55,139 nucleotides of DNA from assembly GCA_017450165.1 (NCBI GenBank), contig JAFSWO010000044.1, forward strand, positions 1 to 55,139, written 5' to 3'. The position numbers were made by a program, and so were the translations under genes. Shown piece by piece: positions 1 to 7,531 of this stretch (position 1 is its first letter; the number at the start of each line of letters is the position of its first letter). Source of the stretch: Bacteroidales bacterium (lineage in GTDB: Bacteria > Bacteroidota > Bacteroidia > Bacteroidales > UBA932). The notes below the pieces were generated by a model, which searched no databases, was not told where the DNA came from, and saw only the letters and a list, made by a program, of their open reading frames with translations.

Positions 1-149
1 GGGTGTCTTGCTTCGCTCGGACGAAAAAGTCCTCGCTTCGCAAGCACCGGCTCGGCGCTATCGGCTAAAAACGGCCGCGTAGGCCGAGGGGTCTGGGGGA
101 GTGCCCCGGCGGGGGCGAGGTCGCTCGTTCTTCGCCTCTTACCACACGC
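1..149. other. GC-rich intergenic stretch with hairpins, no gene seen
   Basis: No credible coding frame was found here. The stretch contains short GC-rich inverted repeats: a 5-bp stem CGGCC/GGCCG at 72-86 and a GGGG/CCCC stem at 96-107. It lies downstream of tRNA-Asp on the minus strand and beyond its terminator. Similar hairpins lie upstream of that tRNA (263-291) and near tRNA-Leu (10896-10955). Confidence 0.5.
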
Positions 150-179
150 AAAAGAGCCAACCTTTTGGGTTGGCTCTTT
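150..179 (-). terminator. Intrinsic terminator of tRNA-Asp
   Basis: A perfect inverted repeat with arms AAAGAGCCAACC and GGTTGGCTCTTT encloses a short loop and gives a U-tract when read on the minus strand. It starts directly after the 3' end of tRNA-Asp, so it fits a Rho-independent terminator. Confidence 0.85.
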
Positions 180-180
180 G

Positions 181-255
181 CGGTGCGGACGAGGCTCGAA
201 CTCGCGACCTCCGGCGTGACAGGCCGGCATTCTAACCAGGCTGAACTACCGCACC
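181..255 (-). tRNA. tRNA-Asp (GTC)
   Basis: The minus strand folds as a complete cloverleaf with acceptor GGTGCGG/CCGCACC, anticodon GTC within the stem GGCCT..CGCCGG region, and the T-arm motif GTTCGAGCC. The 3' CCA is not encoded. A full Bacteroidota promoter lies upstream at 315-346 and a strong terminator lies downstream. Confidence 0.95.
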
Positions 256-262
256 ATGTTGA

Positions 263-291
263 CTGGGGAAACCCCAGACCCCCGCTAGCGG
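263..291. repeat. Two GC-rich palindromes in the tRNA-Asp leader
   Basis: CTGGGG-AAA-CCCCAG (263-277) is a perfect 6-bp hairpin, and CCGCTAGCGG (282-291) is a perfect palindrome. They sit between the tRNA-Asp promoter and the mature tRNA, so they should be part of the precursor transcript. Confidence 0.7.
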
Positions 292-314
292 CTGCTGCCG
301 CTTGATTGGGACTG

Positions 315-346
315 CAAATATAGATACTTTCGCGTAAGTTGCAAAA
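315..346 (-). promoter_or_regulatory. Bacteroidota promoter for tRNA-Asp
   Basis: On the minus strand TTTTG is followed after 19 bases by TATATTTG, matching the Bacteroides -33/-7 consensus TTTG-N19-TAnnTTTG. It points toward tRNA-Asp and is the cleanest two-part promoter in the window. Confidence 0.8.
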
Positions 347-355
347 CTTTTTTTG

Positions 356-790
356 CTATTGGGAGATTTTTCTGGCAATCAAGAAACCACCGGGAATAAT
401 GACGCCCAGACTGAGGATTGAAAGGAAGAGATAGCGGTACTTGATCAGGATTCCCAGGCGGACATAATCGAAGCTCATGGCAGCGTCGGTCATGCTCGAG
501 CGGGCGGCAGACTTGAGCGAATCGGCCGCATCGGCAAGCACCGTAGGAGCATCCGGCAGATAGGCCGGCAAATAGATCAACAGGAGCATCAGGCCAATGC
601 CGCAGAGCAGGCCGATTCCCGCAGCGATGGCGATGCCGCGACGCGAACGCTTGCGCTCCTGCTTGCAATAGCCCTTCACCTGCTCGGCGATCTTCAACCG
701 CTCATCGAGTTGCTTCATGAAGGCTTCCCCCTCCCCGACGGAAGGACGGGCGGCATGGAAGAGTTCTCTTAGTTCCTTATCATTCTTCAT
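356..790 (-). CDS. Putative membrane anti-sigma factor partner of ECF sigma
   Basis: This 144-residue protein has a charged N-terminal half of about 50 residues (predicted cytoplasmic helix), a basic stretch KRSRRG, and two hydrophobic segments at about residues 52-76 and 109-138. Its start overlaps the end of the ECF sigma gene by 11 bp, indicating translational coupling. I did not recognise a named family. Position after an ECF sigma factor, a cytoplasmic head and membrane segments are typical of anti-sigma factors, but no zinc-binding ZAS motif is visible. The anti-sigma role is inferred from context only. Confidence 0.6.
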   Translation of the reverse strand: MKNDKELRELFHAARPSVGEGEAFMKQLDERLKIAEQVKGYCKQERKRSRRGIAIAAGIGLLCGIGLMLLLIYLPAYLPDAPTVLADAADSLKSAARSSMTDAAMSFDYVRLGILIKYRYLFLSILSLGVIIPGGFLIARKISQ

Positions 791-1271
791 TTTCCAAAAA
801 GTTTTTCAGATGTAGTCTGCCCCGGTGCAGGCGGGATTTGATGGCGCTCACGGAGAGCGATGTGATCTTGGCGATCTCCAGGATGGGACGATCTTCCATG
901 TAAAAGAGCAGGATGACCGCTTTCTCATCGGGCGAAAGGGCATCGATCGCGCGATACAGCGCCTGGTAACGGAACTGCTCGTCCGGCGTCTCCCCGCCGG
1001 AAACCCGCTCCGCCGCGGGCGATAGGGTTTCAACAGATGCGCGCGATGCGGACTTGATCTTGTCAAAGAAGCAGTTGTAAGCGATTCGGAAGAGCCAGGT
1101 CGAGAAGCGGGATCGTCCCTCAAAGCGACCCATCGCCACATAGGCGCGCACCAGCGCCTCCTGGGCAATATCGTCCGCTTCGAACGCGTTGCCGTTACAT
1201 AGGCCAAGCAGGAATCGCCGAAGCGGCTCCTGCTCCTGTTTAACCAAATCGATGAACTGCTCGCGCGTCAT
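780..1271 (-). CDS. RNA polymerase sigma factor, ECF subfamily
   Basis: A 163-residue sigma-70 family protein of usual ECF length. Region 2 spans about residues 20-90 and includes the hallmark DDIAQEALVRAY and the core-binding FSTWLFRIAYN. Region 4 spans about 108-158 and shows LSPDEKAVILLFYMED and the helix-turn-helix SVSAIKSRLHRGR. No extra C-terminal domain is present. It lies between a small membrane protein gene whose stop abuts its start codon (TAA then ATG) and a putative anti-sigma factor. It should direct RNA polymerase to a small regulon when released; the divergent DUF2807 gene is a plausible target because this pairing recurs in Bacteroides. Confidence 0.93.
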   Translation of the reverse strand: MTREQFIDLVKQEQEPLRRFLLGLCNGNAFEADDIAQEALVRAYVAMGRFEGRSRFSTWLFRIAYNCFFDKIKSASRASVETLSPAAERVSGGETPDEQFRYQALYRAIDALSPDEKAVILLFYMEDRPILEIAKITSLSVSAIKSRLHRGRLHLKNFLENEE

Positions 1272-1724
1272 TTATTCGGCCTTCTCTGCCGCAATTTCTT
1301 CTACCTGTTTCTTGGTTTCCGCGGCGATTTCATCTGCGAACATCTTGCGACCGATAAAGCCGCTGGCCGTAAAACCAGCACCCATCAGTGCCAGCATCGC
1401 ACCTACGAAGAGTTCGAAATTGCTTCCGTCCAGCACATACCAAACGATGAAGGCGCCGCCGATAGCCAGCAAGGTCAAACCGGTCTGAATGTGATCGTGC
1501 ATTTTGGTTTTCACGTTCTTGGAGGCATCCGCCTTACGTTTCATCGCTTTCTTGTCCTGAATAAAGCTGTCGACGTCGCAGGGAACGCCAGCCTCGAGGG
1601 CTTTCATCAGGACTGCAGCCTTGTCGGCGACTTTCTTGCGGCGATATGCAGCGCAGATCCACACGATGATGATGGGCAGAAGCACGCAGATGGAGATGCA
1701 GGAAAGGAGTTCAAAAAGTTCCAT
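1272..1724 (-). CDS. Small membrane protein, DUF6249-like
   Basis: The 150-residue product begins with a hydrophobic helix (residues about 5-27), then a basic cytoplasmic loop rich in Lys (about 28-78), two further membrane segments (about 83-100 and 104-126) and a charged Glu/Lys tail predicted to be helical. The architecture resembles the DUF6249 proteins that precede ECF sigma operons in Bacteroides; the family assignment is from memory of that pattern. It is first in the three-gene unit with the sigma factor. Function is unknown; a role in membrane signalling to the sigma factor is inference. Confidence 0.6.
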   Translation of the reverse strand: MELFELLSCISICVLLPIIIVWICAAYRRKKVADKAAVLMKALEAGVPCDVDSFIQDKKAMKRKADASKNVKTKMHDHIQTGLTLLAIGGAFIVWYVLDGSNFELFVGAMLALMGAGFTASGFIGRKMFADEIAAETKKQVEEIAAEKAE

Positions 1725-1804
1725 AGTTCAATTCTTTTAATTGGTTTTGCCCGTTAGACGGAAACTGCGGGCAAAAGGTTTCCAAAGTAAGGAAAAAATT
1801 TTCA

Positions 1805-1812
1805 TACCTTTG
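1805..1812 (+). promoter_or_regulatory. -7 element for the DUF2807 gene
   Basis: TACCTTTG matches the Bacteroidota -7 consensus TAnnTTTG and gives a leader of roughly 65 bases before the start at 1884. A clear -33 TTTG was not seen. The opposite strand has only a shortened near match (TACTTTGG, around 1782-1789) for the sigma operon. Confidence 0.6.
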
Positions 1813-1883
1813 TAATATAAGGCTGCAACCTTTACCCCCCAATGGCAGTCTAACGGTCAGAACACTTAAAAAAACGTATATCC

Positions 1884-2636
1884 ATGAAACGAATCCTTTC
1901 CTTTCTCCTGCCGCTGATACTGGTTTCCTGCTCGTATGGCACGAAGCTTTCCGGCATTGTTGACACGCGCGTCGTAGACGTAGATGATCCCTACACGGAA
2001 ATCGCCGTCAAAGGTGGCGTCAACGTATCGATGGATCCAGCCGCTACTGCCATCACTTTGAAGGGTGACACCGTACTGATCGGCGTTACGAGCGTTACCG
2101 TAAAAGATGGTACCCTAACGATTGACGCCAGCCGCAAATTATTCAAGAGAAAAGGCATCAAAAACCTTATCAAGGTGAATAATGTCGTCGCCCCGGAATC
2201 GGAGAGCATTGATATTGTCATTCCTACCCCGGCCACGCTTACCGAGATTTCACTCGCCGGTGCAGTAACCCTCTCCTCCCTGGAGCCTGTCAAGGCAGGC
2301 AGACTTGCCATTGAGACCGCCGGCGCCAATAACGTTATTCTGGCCTTGGATGTAAAGGAACTGAATGTCGATGCGGCCGGTGCGGACAATTACTGGCTGG
2401 AAGGTTCAGCCATGGAGCTGGATCTGGATATGGCCGGCGCCTGCAACTTCTGCAGCAAGACGCAGTATCTGACGGTCAACAAGGCGAAGATTGACTTGGC
2501 GGGCGCCTGCTCGGCAACGCTCTGCAGCGTGGGTACAGTCAAGGGTGACGCAGCCGGAGCCTGCAGTATAGCCATTACCGGAGCCGGGGACGCCAAGATC
2601 AAGACCCGCGGCGCATCCAGCGTCATTCGCTTTTAG
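1884..2636 (+). CDS. DUF2807 (head GIN domain) lipoprotein
   Basis: A 250-residue protein with a lipoprotein signal peptide; the lipobox is LVSC with Cys16. The rest matches the DUF2807 / head-GIN family: a beta-helical protein built from short repeats, seen here as LAGAV, TAGAN, AAGAD, MAGAC, LAGAC, AAGAC and RGASS at a spacing of about 15-20 residues. Such proteins are found on the surface or in the periplasm of Bacteroidota and have no settled function. The gene is divergent from the ECF sigma operon, and its last 14 bases overlap the convergent xerD gene. Confidence 0.85.
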   Translation: MKRILSFLLPLILVSCSYGTKLSGIVDTRVVDVDDPYTEIAVKGGVNVSMDPAATAITLKGDTVLIGVTSVTVKDGTLTIDASRKLFKRKGIKNLIKVNNVVAPESESIDIVIPTPATLTEISLAGAVTLSSLEPVKAGRLAIETAGANNVILALDVKELNVDAAGADNYWLEGSAMELDLDMAGACNFCSKTQYLTVNKAKIDLAGACSATLCSVGTVKGDAAGACSIAITGAGDAKIKTRGASSVIRF

Positions 2637-3543
2637 GGTGATAGCGGAGGATGGTCTCCTGCCACTTGCGGGTATCGATGTGGGTATAGATTTCCGTCGT
2701 CAGGATACTCTCGTGCCCCAGCATCTCCTGCACGACGCGCAGGTCCGCGCCATTCTCCACCAGGTGCGTAGCAAACGAATGGCGGAACGTATGGGGTGAA
2801 ATCTCCTTTCGGATGCCAGCCACAGCAGCTTGCTCCCGCACGATATTGAATACCGTCACGCGCGTCAGTTTGCCACCGCGGCGATTCAGGAAAAGGATGT
2901 CTTCGGCATCCTTTTTTATGGGCAGGCCACTGCGGTCGGCCATCCAGAAGCGGATATAGTCCATCGCGGGGTCGCCGATCGGGACCAAGCGTTGCTTGTT
3001 GCCCTTTCCGATAATGCGGATAAAGCCCTCCCCCGGGAAGAGATCGGAGATGTGGAGGTTGATCAGCTCACTCACGCGCAACCCGCAGGAATAGAGCACC
3101 TCCAGGATGGCTCGGTCGCGGTGGCCGCCGGGCTTGGAGAGATCCACCGATTCAAGGATCTTTTTCACCTCATCATAGGTCAGCACGCTGGGCAGGTGGG
3201 GATTCAGATGCGGAGCGGCAAGGCTGTCGGAAGGATTCTCGGCGAGCCGACCCTCCTGATCGAGGAAACCATAGAATGATTTGATGGAACTGAGGAGGCG
3301 AGCCTGCGACCGCTTGGCCAGTTTGCCTTCCGAAACGCGGGCGGCGACGAAGGCTTCCAGGTCGGACGTCGCGGCATCCAGCGGAGTCGGAACTCCCTTT
3401 TCACGCAGGAAGTCGAAGAGACCTTCCACATCCCGGCCATAAGCCGCCAACGTGTTGGAGGAAAGGGACTTTTCGAGCTTCAGATAGCTTCTGAACCCCG
3501 CAAGGGTCTCCTGCCAAACATCGTCCGGGCGCCGGGTTTTCAT
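2623..3543 (-). CDS. xerD: Tyrosine recombinase XerD
   Basis: A 306-residue integrase-fold recombinase of typical XerD length. The N-terminal SAM-like core-binding domain covers about residues 10-100 and the catalytic domain about 118-300. Catalytic residues are visible: Arg156 (CGLRVSEL), Lys180, His251 and Arg254 (HTFRHSFATH), His277 (LGHES) and Tyr286 (EIYTH). Together with XerC (51793-52728) and FtsK (37496-39976) it resolves chromosome dimers at dif; no dif site was identified here. It follows the C45 hydrolase gene by 6 bp and may be co-transcribed with it. The assignment to XerD rather than XerC rests on family resemblance. Confidence 0.93.
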   Translation of the reverse strand: MKTRRPDDVWQETLAGFRSYLKLEKSLSSNTLAAYGRDVEGLFDFLREKGVPTPLDAATSDLEAFVAARVSEGKLAKRSQARLLSSIKSFYGFLDQEGRLAENPSDSLAAPHLNPHLPSVLTYDEVKKILESVDLSKPGGHRDRAILEVLYSCGLRVSELINLHISDLFPGEGFIRIIGKGNKQRLVPIGDPAMDYIRFWMADRSGLPIKKDAEDILFLNRRGGKLTRVTVFNIVREQAAVAGIRKEISPHTFRHSFATHLVENGADLRVVQEMLGHESILTTEIYTHIDTRKWQETILRYHPKSE

Positions 3544-3549
3544 CGGGAA

Positions 3550-4767
3550 TTACAGATACTTCTTGAACCTCTTTCGAAAAATCCGGTAGTATGCCGGGAT
3601 CTGCTTACCGTAGGATTTGACGAACTGGTCGTCGGAGAGTTCTCCCCGCTCCCACTTGGCATGGAGCGGAAGGAACAGGTCGCTGATCTCCTTTTCCGCC
3701 CCGGCGGCAACCTCCTGCAGATGAAGGGCATTATCGCTGTCGAACCAGCGTTCGCGCCCCGGTCGGGAATCCGTATAAAGATACGCTTCGGAGATATCCA
3801 TCACGTCCCGGAAGATAGGCGCAAACTTCTCCGGCGGGCAGTCGAGGTAGTCGGGAATCGTATTGCCCTGAGAAGCCAGCAACGGAATGGCCGGTGAGCA
3901 GCGGGGATGGCCCAGAGCCGTCCACATCACGCAGTAACGGGGGTCGCTTCCGGAAGGAACACCCTGAAAAACAATGATATTGCTTGTATTACGATAGCTG
4001 ATGAGTCCTTCGTCAAAGACCATCCCGCCCGAACGGGCAAAATCGGGATGGGTGACATTGGTAAAGGAACGCCCGCACTCATCCAGCAGCCAGAGGGGAT
4101 CCGCCTCGAACTTGCCGTCGGCATTCTTCTTCATCCGGCCCATGATATCGATGCAGTCGTCATACCGGTTGCGGCTTTTGTGCTCCGGACGATCGCCGCT
4201 GAACGAGAAGTTGGTGCAGCAGCGATATCCTTCAGGTGCCACTTCCGGATCGTTGACATCATATTTCACCCAGGTATCGTTGCCAAACTCATAGAAGGCA
4301 GCTCCGCCCTCGGCGTCAATTACACCCAGGTTGGCATGAATGCCGAGAGGATGTGAGAGGGTAGCCAAGTATGCGTCGAATTCCTTAATACTCTTGAAGT
4401 TCGCCAGGGCATATTTCTCCAGAATGGCAAGGCTGCGGCCCGGAACCTTGACCGTATCGTACGGGAAGCTGTGGGAAGTCAGCCCGGCCATGCAAAGGCC
4501 GGCCGCATTCATTCCGCCGCCGGTGCTCCTGATCTGATCCGCCGGGATCCAAGGCGTCGGTCCCATGGCAATATAGTCGTACTTGCCGCCTGTGTAATAC
4601 TTGATGTTCGTATTGAAATTCTTGTTGCCCTGATCACGGGTCTTCATCATCAGCGGCTTTCCGTCCGCCGTATATTTACCGGAAATGATGATGGCCGAGC
4701 AGGCCCGGGAAGAAACCGGGAAGGCAAGCGCTGCAACGAGCAGCAATAACATGAATGTATTTCTCAT
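3550..4767 (-). CDS. Secreted C45-family Ntn hydrolase/acyltransferase
   Basis: The start at 4767 gives a 405-residue protein with a signal peptide (MRNTFMLLLLVAALAFPVSSRA). Cleavage would leave Cys23 in CSAIIISG as the new N-terminus, the usual catalytic nucleophile of penicillin-acyltransferase-like Ntn hydrolases (AAT/C45 family, PF03417). The early part KPLMMKTRDQG and STGGGMNAAGLCMAG also fits this family. It would act on an amide substrate in the periplasm or outside the cell; substrate unknown. A frame extension of ten codons upstream is less likely because it would run into the promoter and palindrome and spoil the signal peptide. The TACCTTTG box ends five bases before the ATG. Confidence 0.8.
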   Translation of the reverse strand: MRNTFMLLLLVAALAFPVSSRACSAIIISGKYTADGKPLMMKTRDQGNKNFNTNIKYYTGGKYDYIAMGPTPWIPADQIRSTGGGMNAAGLCMAGLTSHSFPYDTVKVPGRSLAILEKYALANFKSIKEFDAYLATLSHPLGIHANLGVIDAEGGAAFYEFGNDTWVKYDVNDPEVAPEGYRCCTNFSFSGDRPEHKSRNRYDDCIDIMGRMKKNADGKFEADPLWLLDECGRSFTNVTHPDFARSGGMVFDEGLISYRNTSNIIVFQGVPSGSDPRYCVMWTALGHPRCSPAIPLLASQGNTIPDYLDCPPEKFAPIFRDVMDISEAYLYTDSRPGRERWFDSDNALHLQEVAAGAEKEISDLFLPLHAKWERGELSDDQFVKSYGKQIPAYYRIFRKRFKKYL

Positions 4768-4772
4768 AACGA

Positions 4773-4788
4773 CAAAGGTACAAAAATA
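4773..4788 (-). promoter_or_regulatory. Two tandem -7 elements before the C45 hydrolase
   Basis: On the minus strand TATTTTTG (4788-4781) and TACCTTTG (4780-4773) are adjacent, both matching TAnnTTTG. The nearer one leaves only five bases before the ATG. Both boxes lie wholly or partly in the left arm of a 19-bp palindrome. Confidence 0.5.
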
Positions 4789-4818
4789 GCTTGGCAATCG
4801 CCAAGCTATTTTTGTACC
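4777..4818 (-). terminator. Perfect 19-bp inverted repeat after tRNA-Arg
   Basis: Arms at 4777-4795 and 4800-4818 are exactly complementary and enclose the loop AATC. Read on the minus strand the hairpin begins inside the last four bases of tRNA-Arg and its 3' arm contains UAUUUUUG, so it could terminate the rpmF/tRNA-Arg transcript. It also holds the -7 boxes for the next gene. Confidence 0.7.
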
Positions 4819-4886
4819 CCTGAGCAGAATCGAACTGCTATCTAAAGTTTAGGAAACTTCCGTTCTATCCGTTGAACTACAAGGGC
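4815..4886 (-). tRNA. tRNA-Arg (CCT)
   Basis: A 72-base cloverleaf on the minus strand: acceptor GCCCTTG with CAGGGGT (two G-U pairs), D-arm AGTTCAACGGATAGAAC, anticodon loop with CCT, and T-arm GTTCGATTC. The 3' CCA is not encoded. It lies three bases after the rpmF stop codon, so it is probably processed from the rpmF transcript. Confidence 0.92.
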
Positions 4887-4889
4887 GCA

Positions 4890-5072
4890 CTAGGCGTTAG
4901 CCTTGTCGATGACCTGACGACCGCGATAGTAACCGCACTCAGGGCATACGTGATGATAAAGGACGGTTGCACCGCAATTCGGGCAAACTGCCATCTGAGG
5001 GACGATTGCCTTGTCGTGAGTTCTTCTCTTATCTCTGCGCTGCTTGGAGATCTTATGTTTCGGATGTGCCAT
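4890..5072 (-). CDS. rpmF: 50S ribosomal protein L32
   Basis: A 60-residue protein starting MAHPKHKISKQRRDKRRTH, the hallmark of bL32, with a zinc-ribbon pattern CPNCG and CPECG at residues 30-46. It is part of the large ribosomal subunit. It follows the DUF177 gene by 20 bp; the DUF177-rpmF pair is conserved in many bacteria. Downstream, tRNA-Arg begins three bases after the stop. Confidence 0.98.
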   Translation of the reverse strand: MAHPKHKISKQRRDKRRTHDKAIVPQMAVCPNCGATVLYHHVCPECGYYRGRQVIDKANA

Positions 5073-5092
5073 GGTTAATGTGTTTTAATTGT

Positions 5093-5620
5093 TTATTTTT
5101 TCAACATCTCTTTCAGTTTTCCGAAGGGGTTGTTTCCTTCGGGGTGCTCCTCGGAAGCGTGGGAGCCGGATTCCAGGCGGGCCAGCATTTGGGGGTTGCA
5201 ACGGCCCTCGGGATGCACCATCACGAGCGGAAGGCTCAGGCAGACGTAGTCGTAAACGAACTGATCCAGCGAGATGACGGAGTCAGAACTGCTGACCACC
5301 ATCATGTCGTCTTCATCAGCCGCATCGTCTACATCCACCGCACCAAAACCGACGGTGAGCATGCGCTCCACATCGACTTTGAGCGGAAGGTCATCCAGGC
5401 AGCGGTCACATTCCACGACGACGAATCCGCCAATCCGGCAGACAATTTCCATCATCGTGCTGCGCCTGCGCGCCGAAACGTTGACGCTGCAATCTGCATC
5501 TTTGATCCGGGTATTCCCAAACTTCGCAAAGAACGATCCGTCAATCGCAAAATGGAAGGTGCTCTCCCCTTTTGGAAGCCCCTTGACAGGGATAATCAGG
5601 GTATCGGAGGATACTTCCAT
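5093..5620 (-). CDS. DUF177 (YceD family) protein
   Basis: A 175-residue protein of the DUF177/YceD family, identified by gene order directly before rpmF and by the core VECDRCLDDLPLKVDVE (residues about 70-88) with its CxxC pair. YceD-like proteins are linked to 23S rRNA accumulation in other organisms; a ribosome-assembly role here is inferred. The C-terminal quarter is acidic. It is preceded by a TATATTTG -7 element at 5638-5645. Confidence 0.85.
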   Translation of the reverse strand: MEVSSDTLIIPVKGLPKGESTFHFAIDGSFFAKFGNTRIKDADCSVNVSARRRSTMMEIVCRIGGFVVVECDRCLDDLPLKVDVERMLTVGFGAVDVDDAADEDDMMVVSSSDSVISLDQFVYDYVCLSLPLVMVHPEGRCNPQMLARLESGSHASEEHPEGNNPFGKLKEMLKK

Positions 5621-5637
5621 CTTGCAAAATTGGGCTG

Positions 5638-5645
5638 CAAATATA
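5638..5645 (-). promoter_or_regulatory. -7 element for DUF177-rpmF
   Basis: TATATTTG on the minus strand matches TAnnTTTG and leaves 17 bases before the DUF177 ATG at 5620. Confidence 0.6.
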
Positions 5646-5664
5646 CGAAAATATTTTTAATCTG

Positions 5665-7464
5665 CTAACGCTGAGCCCTTTTTCTCGCCGTTTCGTCCAG
5701 AATCGTCTTGCGCATGCGCATCGCGTGCGGCGTAACCTCCACGAGCTCATCCTCTTGGATATATTCGAGCGCCTCTTCCAGCGAGAACTTCACGGCCGGC
5801 GGCAGAATCACCTTCTCGTCGGATCCGGCAGCACGCACGTTGGTCAGCTTCTTGGTCTTGCAGACATTAATATTCAGGTCGAAATCACGGATGTGCTCGC
5901 CCACCACCTGGCCTGCATAGACATCCTCACCCGGCTCAATGAAGAAACGGCCGCGGTCCTGCAACTTGTCCATGGCGTAGGCCACGGCCAGACCCGTCTC
6001 GTTGGCCACCAGGGAACCATTGGTACGTTTCTCAATCTCACCCTTGTACGGCTCGTATCCCTTGAAACGGTGCGCCACGACGGCCTCACCCTGGGTGGCG
6101 GTCAGCAGGTTGCTGCGCAGACCCATCAGGCCGCGGGCGGGAATCTCGAATTCAAGGTGCGTGCGGTCGCCGCGGCCCTCCATGTGGATCAGCGCAGCCT
6201 TGCGGCGCGTAGAGAGCTCGATCGCGCGCCCCACAAACTCTTCGGGCACGTCAATCGTCAGGAATTCAACCGGTTCGCAGCGTTGGCCGCCGATGGTCTT
6301 GTCCAGCACCTTGGGCTGACCCACCTGCAGCTCAAATCCTTCGCGGCGCATCGTCTCAATCAGAATGGAGAGGTGCAGCACGCCGCGGCCGTAAACCACG
6401 AACGAATCGGCGCTGTTGCCCGGCTTGACGCGAAGCGCCAGGTTCTTTTCGAGCTCGTGCTCGAGGCGCTCCTTGATATGACGCGAGGTGACGAACTTGC
6501 CGTCCCGGCCAAAGAAAGGTGAGTCGTTGATGGTGAAGAGCATACTCATCGTCGGCTCGTCCACCGTAATGGGCGGCAGGGCTTCGGGATTCTCGAAGTC
6601 GGCAATCGTATCACCGATCTCGAACCCTTCGATACCCACCACGGCGCAGATATCGCCGCAATCCACCTGCTCCACTTTCTGCTTCTCCAGGCCGCTGAAG
6701 ATCATCAACTCCTTGACTTTCTGCTTTTCCACGATATCGTAGCGTTTGCAGAGCGATACGGGCATGCCCGCCTTCAAACTGCCCCGGGTGATGTGGCCAA
6801 TGGCGATCCTGCCTACGTAAGGAGAATACTCGAGCGAAGAAATCAGCATCTGGGGCGTACCCTCGCGCACCTCCGGAGCAGGGACTTCGGAGATGATGGC
6901 ATCGAGCAGCGGCGTGATGTCATTAGTCGGATTACGCCAGGCTTCCGACATCCACCCCTGCTTCGCGCTGCCGTAGATGGTCTTGTAATCCAACTGCTCC
7001 TCGGTGGCATTGAGGGAGAACATCAGGTCGAATACCTCCTCGTTCACCTCATCCGGACGGCAGTTGAGTTTGTCTACCTTGTTGATGACCACGATGGGTT
7101 TCTTGCCCATCTCGATGGCCTTCTGGAGCACGAAACGGGTCTGAGGCATGGTGCCTTCGAAAGCATCTACCAGCAGCAGCACGCCGTCGGCCATGTTGAG
7201 CACGCGCTCCACCTCGCCGCCGAAGTCGGCGTGGCCCGGGGTGTCTATGATGTTGATTTTATAGTTCTTGTAGGGAACCGATACATTCTTGGCCAGAATG
7301 GTGATACCACGCTCACGCTCCAGGTCATTGTTGTCCAGAATGAGTTCGCCGGTCTTTTCGACGCCGCCGCGGATGATTTTTGACTGCCAGATCATGCGGT
7401 CCACGAGCGTCGTCTTGCCGTGGTCCACATGTGCGATGATGGCAATGTTCCTGATTTCTTGCAT
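5665..7464 (-). CDS. typA: Translational GTPase BipA/TypA
   Basis: The start at 7464 ([20 protein letters not shown]) gives 599 residues, the usual BipA length; the longer open frame upstream has no family resemblance. GTP-binding motifs are visible: AHVDHGKT (P-loop), ERERGITI (switch I), [14 protein letters not shown] (G3), NKVDK (G4) and GSAKQGW (G5). Elongation-factor domains II, III and V and the BipA-specific C-terminus follow. The protein binds 70S ribosomes and supports ribosome assembly and stress adaptation. It appears to be a single-gene unit with a TATTTTTG box at 7483-7490. Confidence 0.97.
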   Translation of the reverse strand: MQEIRNIAIIAHVDHGKTTLVDRMIWQSKIIRGGVEKTGELILDNNDLERERGITILAKNVSVPYKNYKINIIDTPGHADFGGEVERVLNMADGVLLLVDAFEGTMPQTRFVLQKAIEMGKKPIVVINKVDKLNCRPDEVNEEVFDLMFSLNATEEQLDYKTIYGSAKQGWMSEAWRNPTNDITPLLDAIISEVPAPEVREGTPQMLISSLEYSPYVGRIAIGHITRGSLKAGMPVSLCKRYDIVEKQKVKELMIFSGLEKQKVEQVDCGDICAVVGIEGFEIGDTIADFENPEALPPITVDEPTMSMLFTINDSPFFGRDGKFVTSRHIKERLEHELEKNLALRVKPGNSADSFVVYGRGVLHLSILIETMRREGFELQVGQPKVLDKTIGGQRCEPVEFLTIDVPEEFVGRAIELSTRRKAALIHMEGRGDRTHLEFEIPARGLMGLRSNLLTATQGEAVVAHRFKGYEPYKGEIEKRTNGSLVANETGLAVAYAMDKLQDRGRFFIEPGEDVYAGQVVGEHIRDFDLNINVCKTKKLTNVRAAGSDEKVILPPAVKFSLEEALEYIQEDELVEVTPHAMRMRKTILDETARKRAQR

Positions 7465-7482
7465 ACTCCGTTTAAGAAACTG

Positions 7483-7490
7483 CAAAAATA
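7483..7490 (-). promoter_or_regulatory. -7 element for typA
   Basis: TATTTTTG on the minus strand matches TAnnTTTG and lies 18 bases before the typA ATG. Confidence 0.6.
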
Positions 7491-7531
7491 ACGGATTCCC
7501 CGGCAATACGCAAAAAAAGGTGCGGCTCTCT

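Noticed and set aside
2623-3543. XerD as a phage or integrative-element integrase
   Set aside because: The length and motifs are those of housekeeping XerD. There are no adjacent direct repeats, excision genes or phage genes, and XerC and FtsK are also present.
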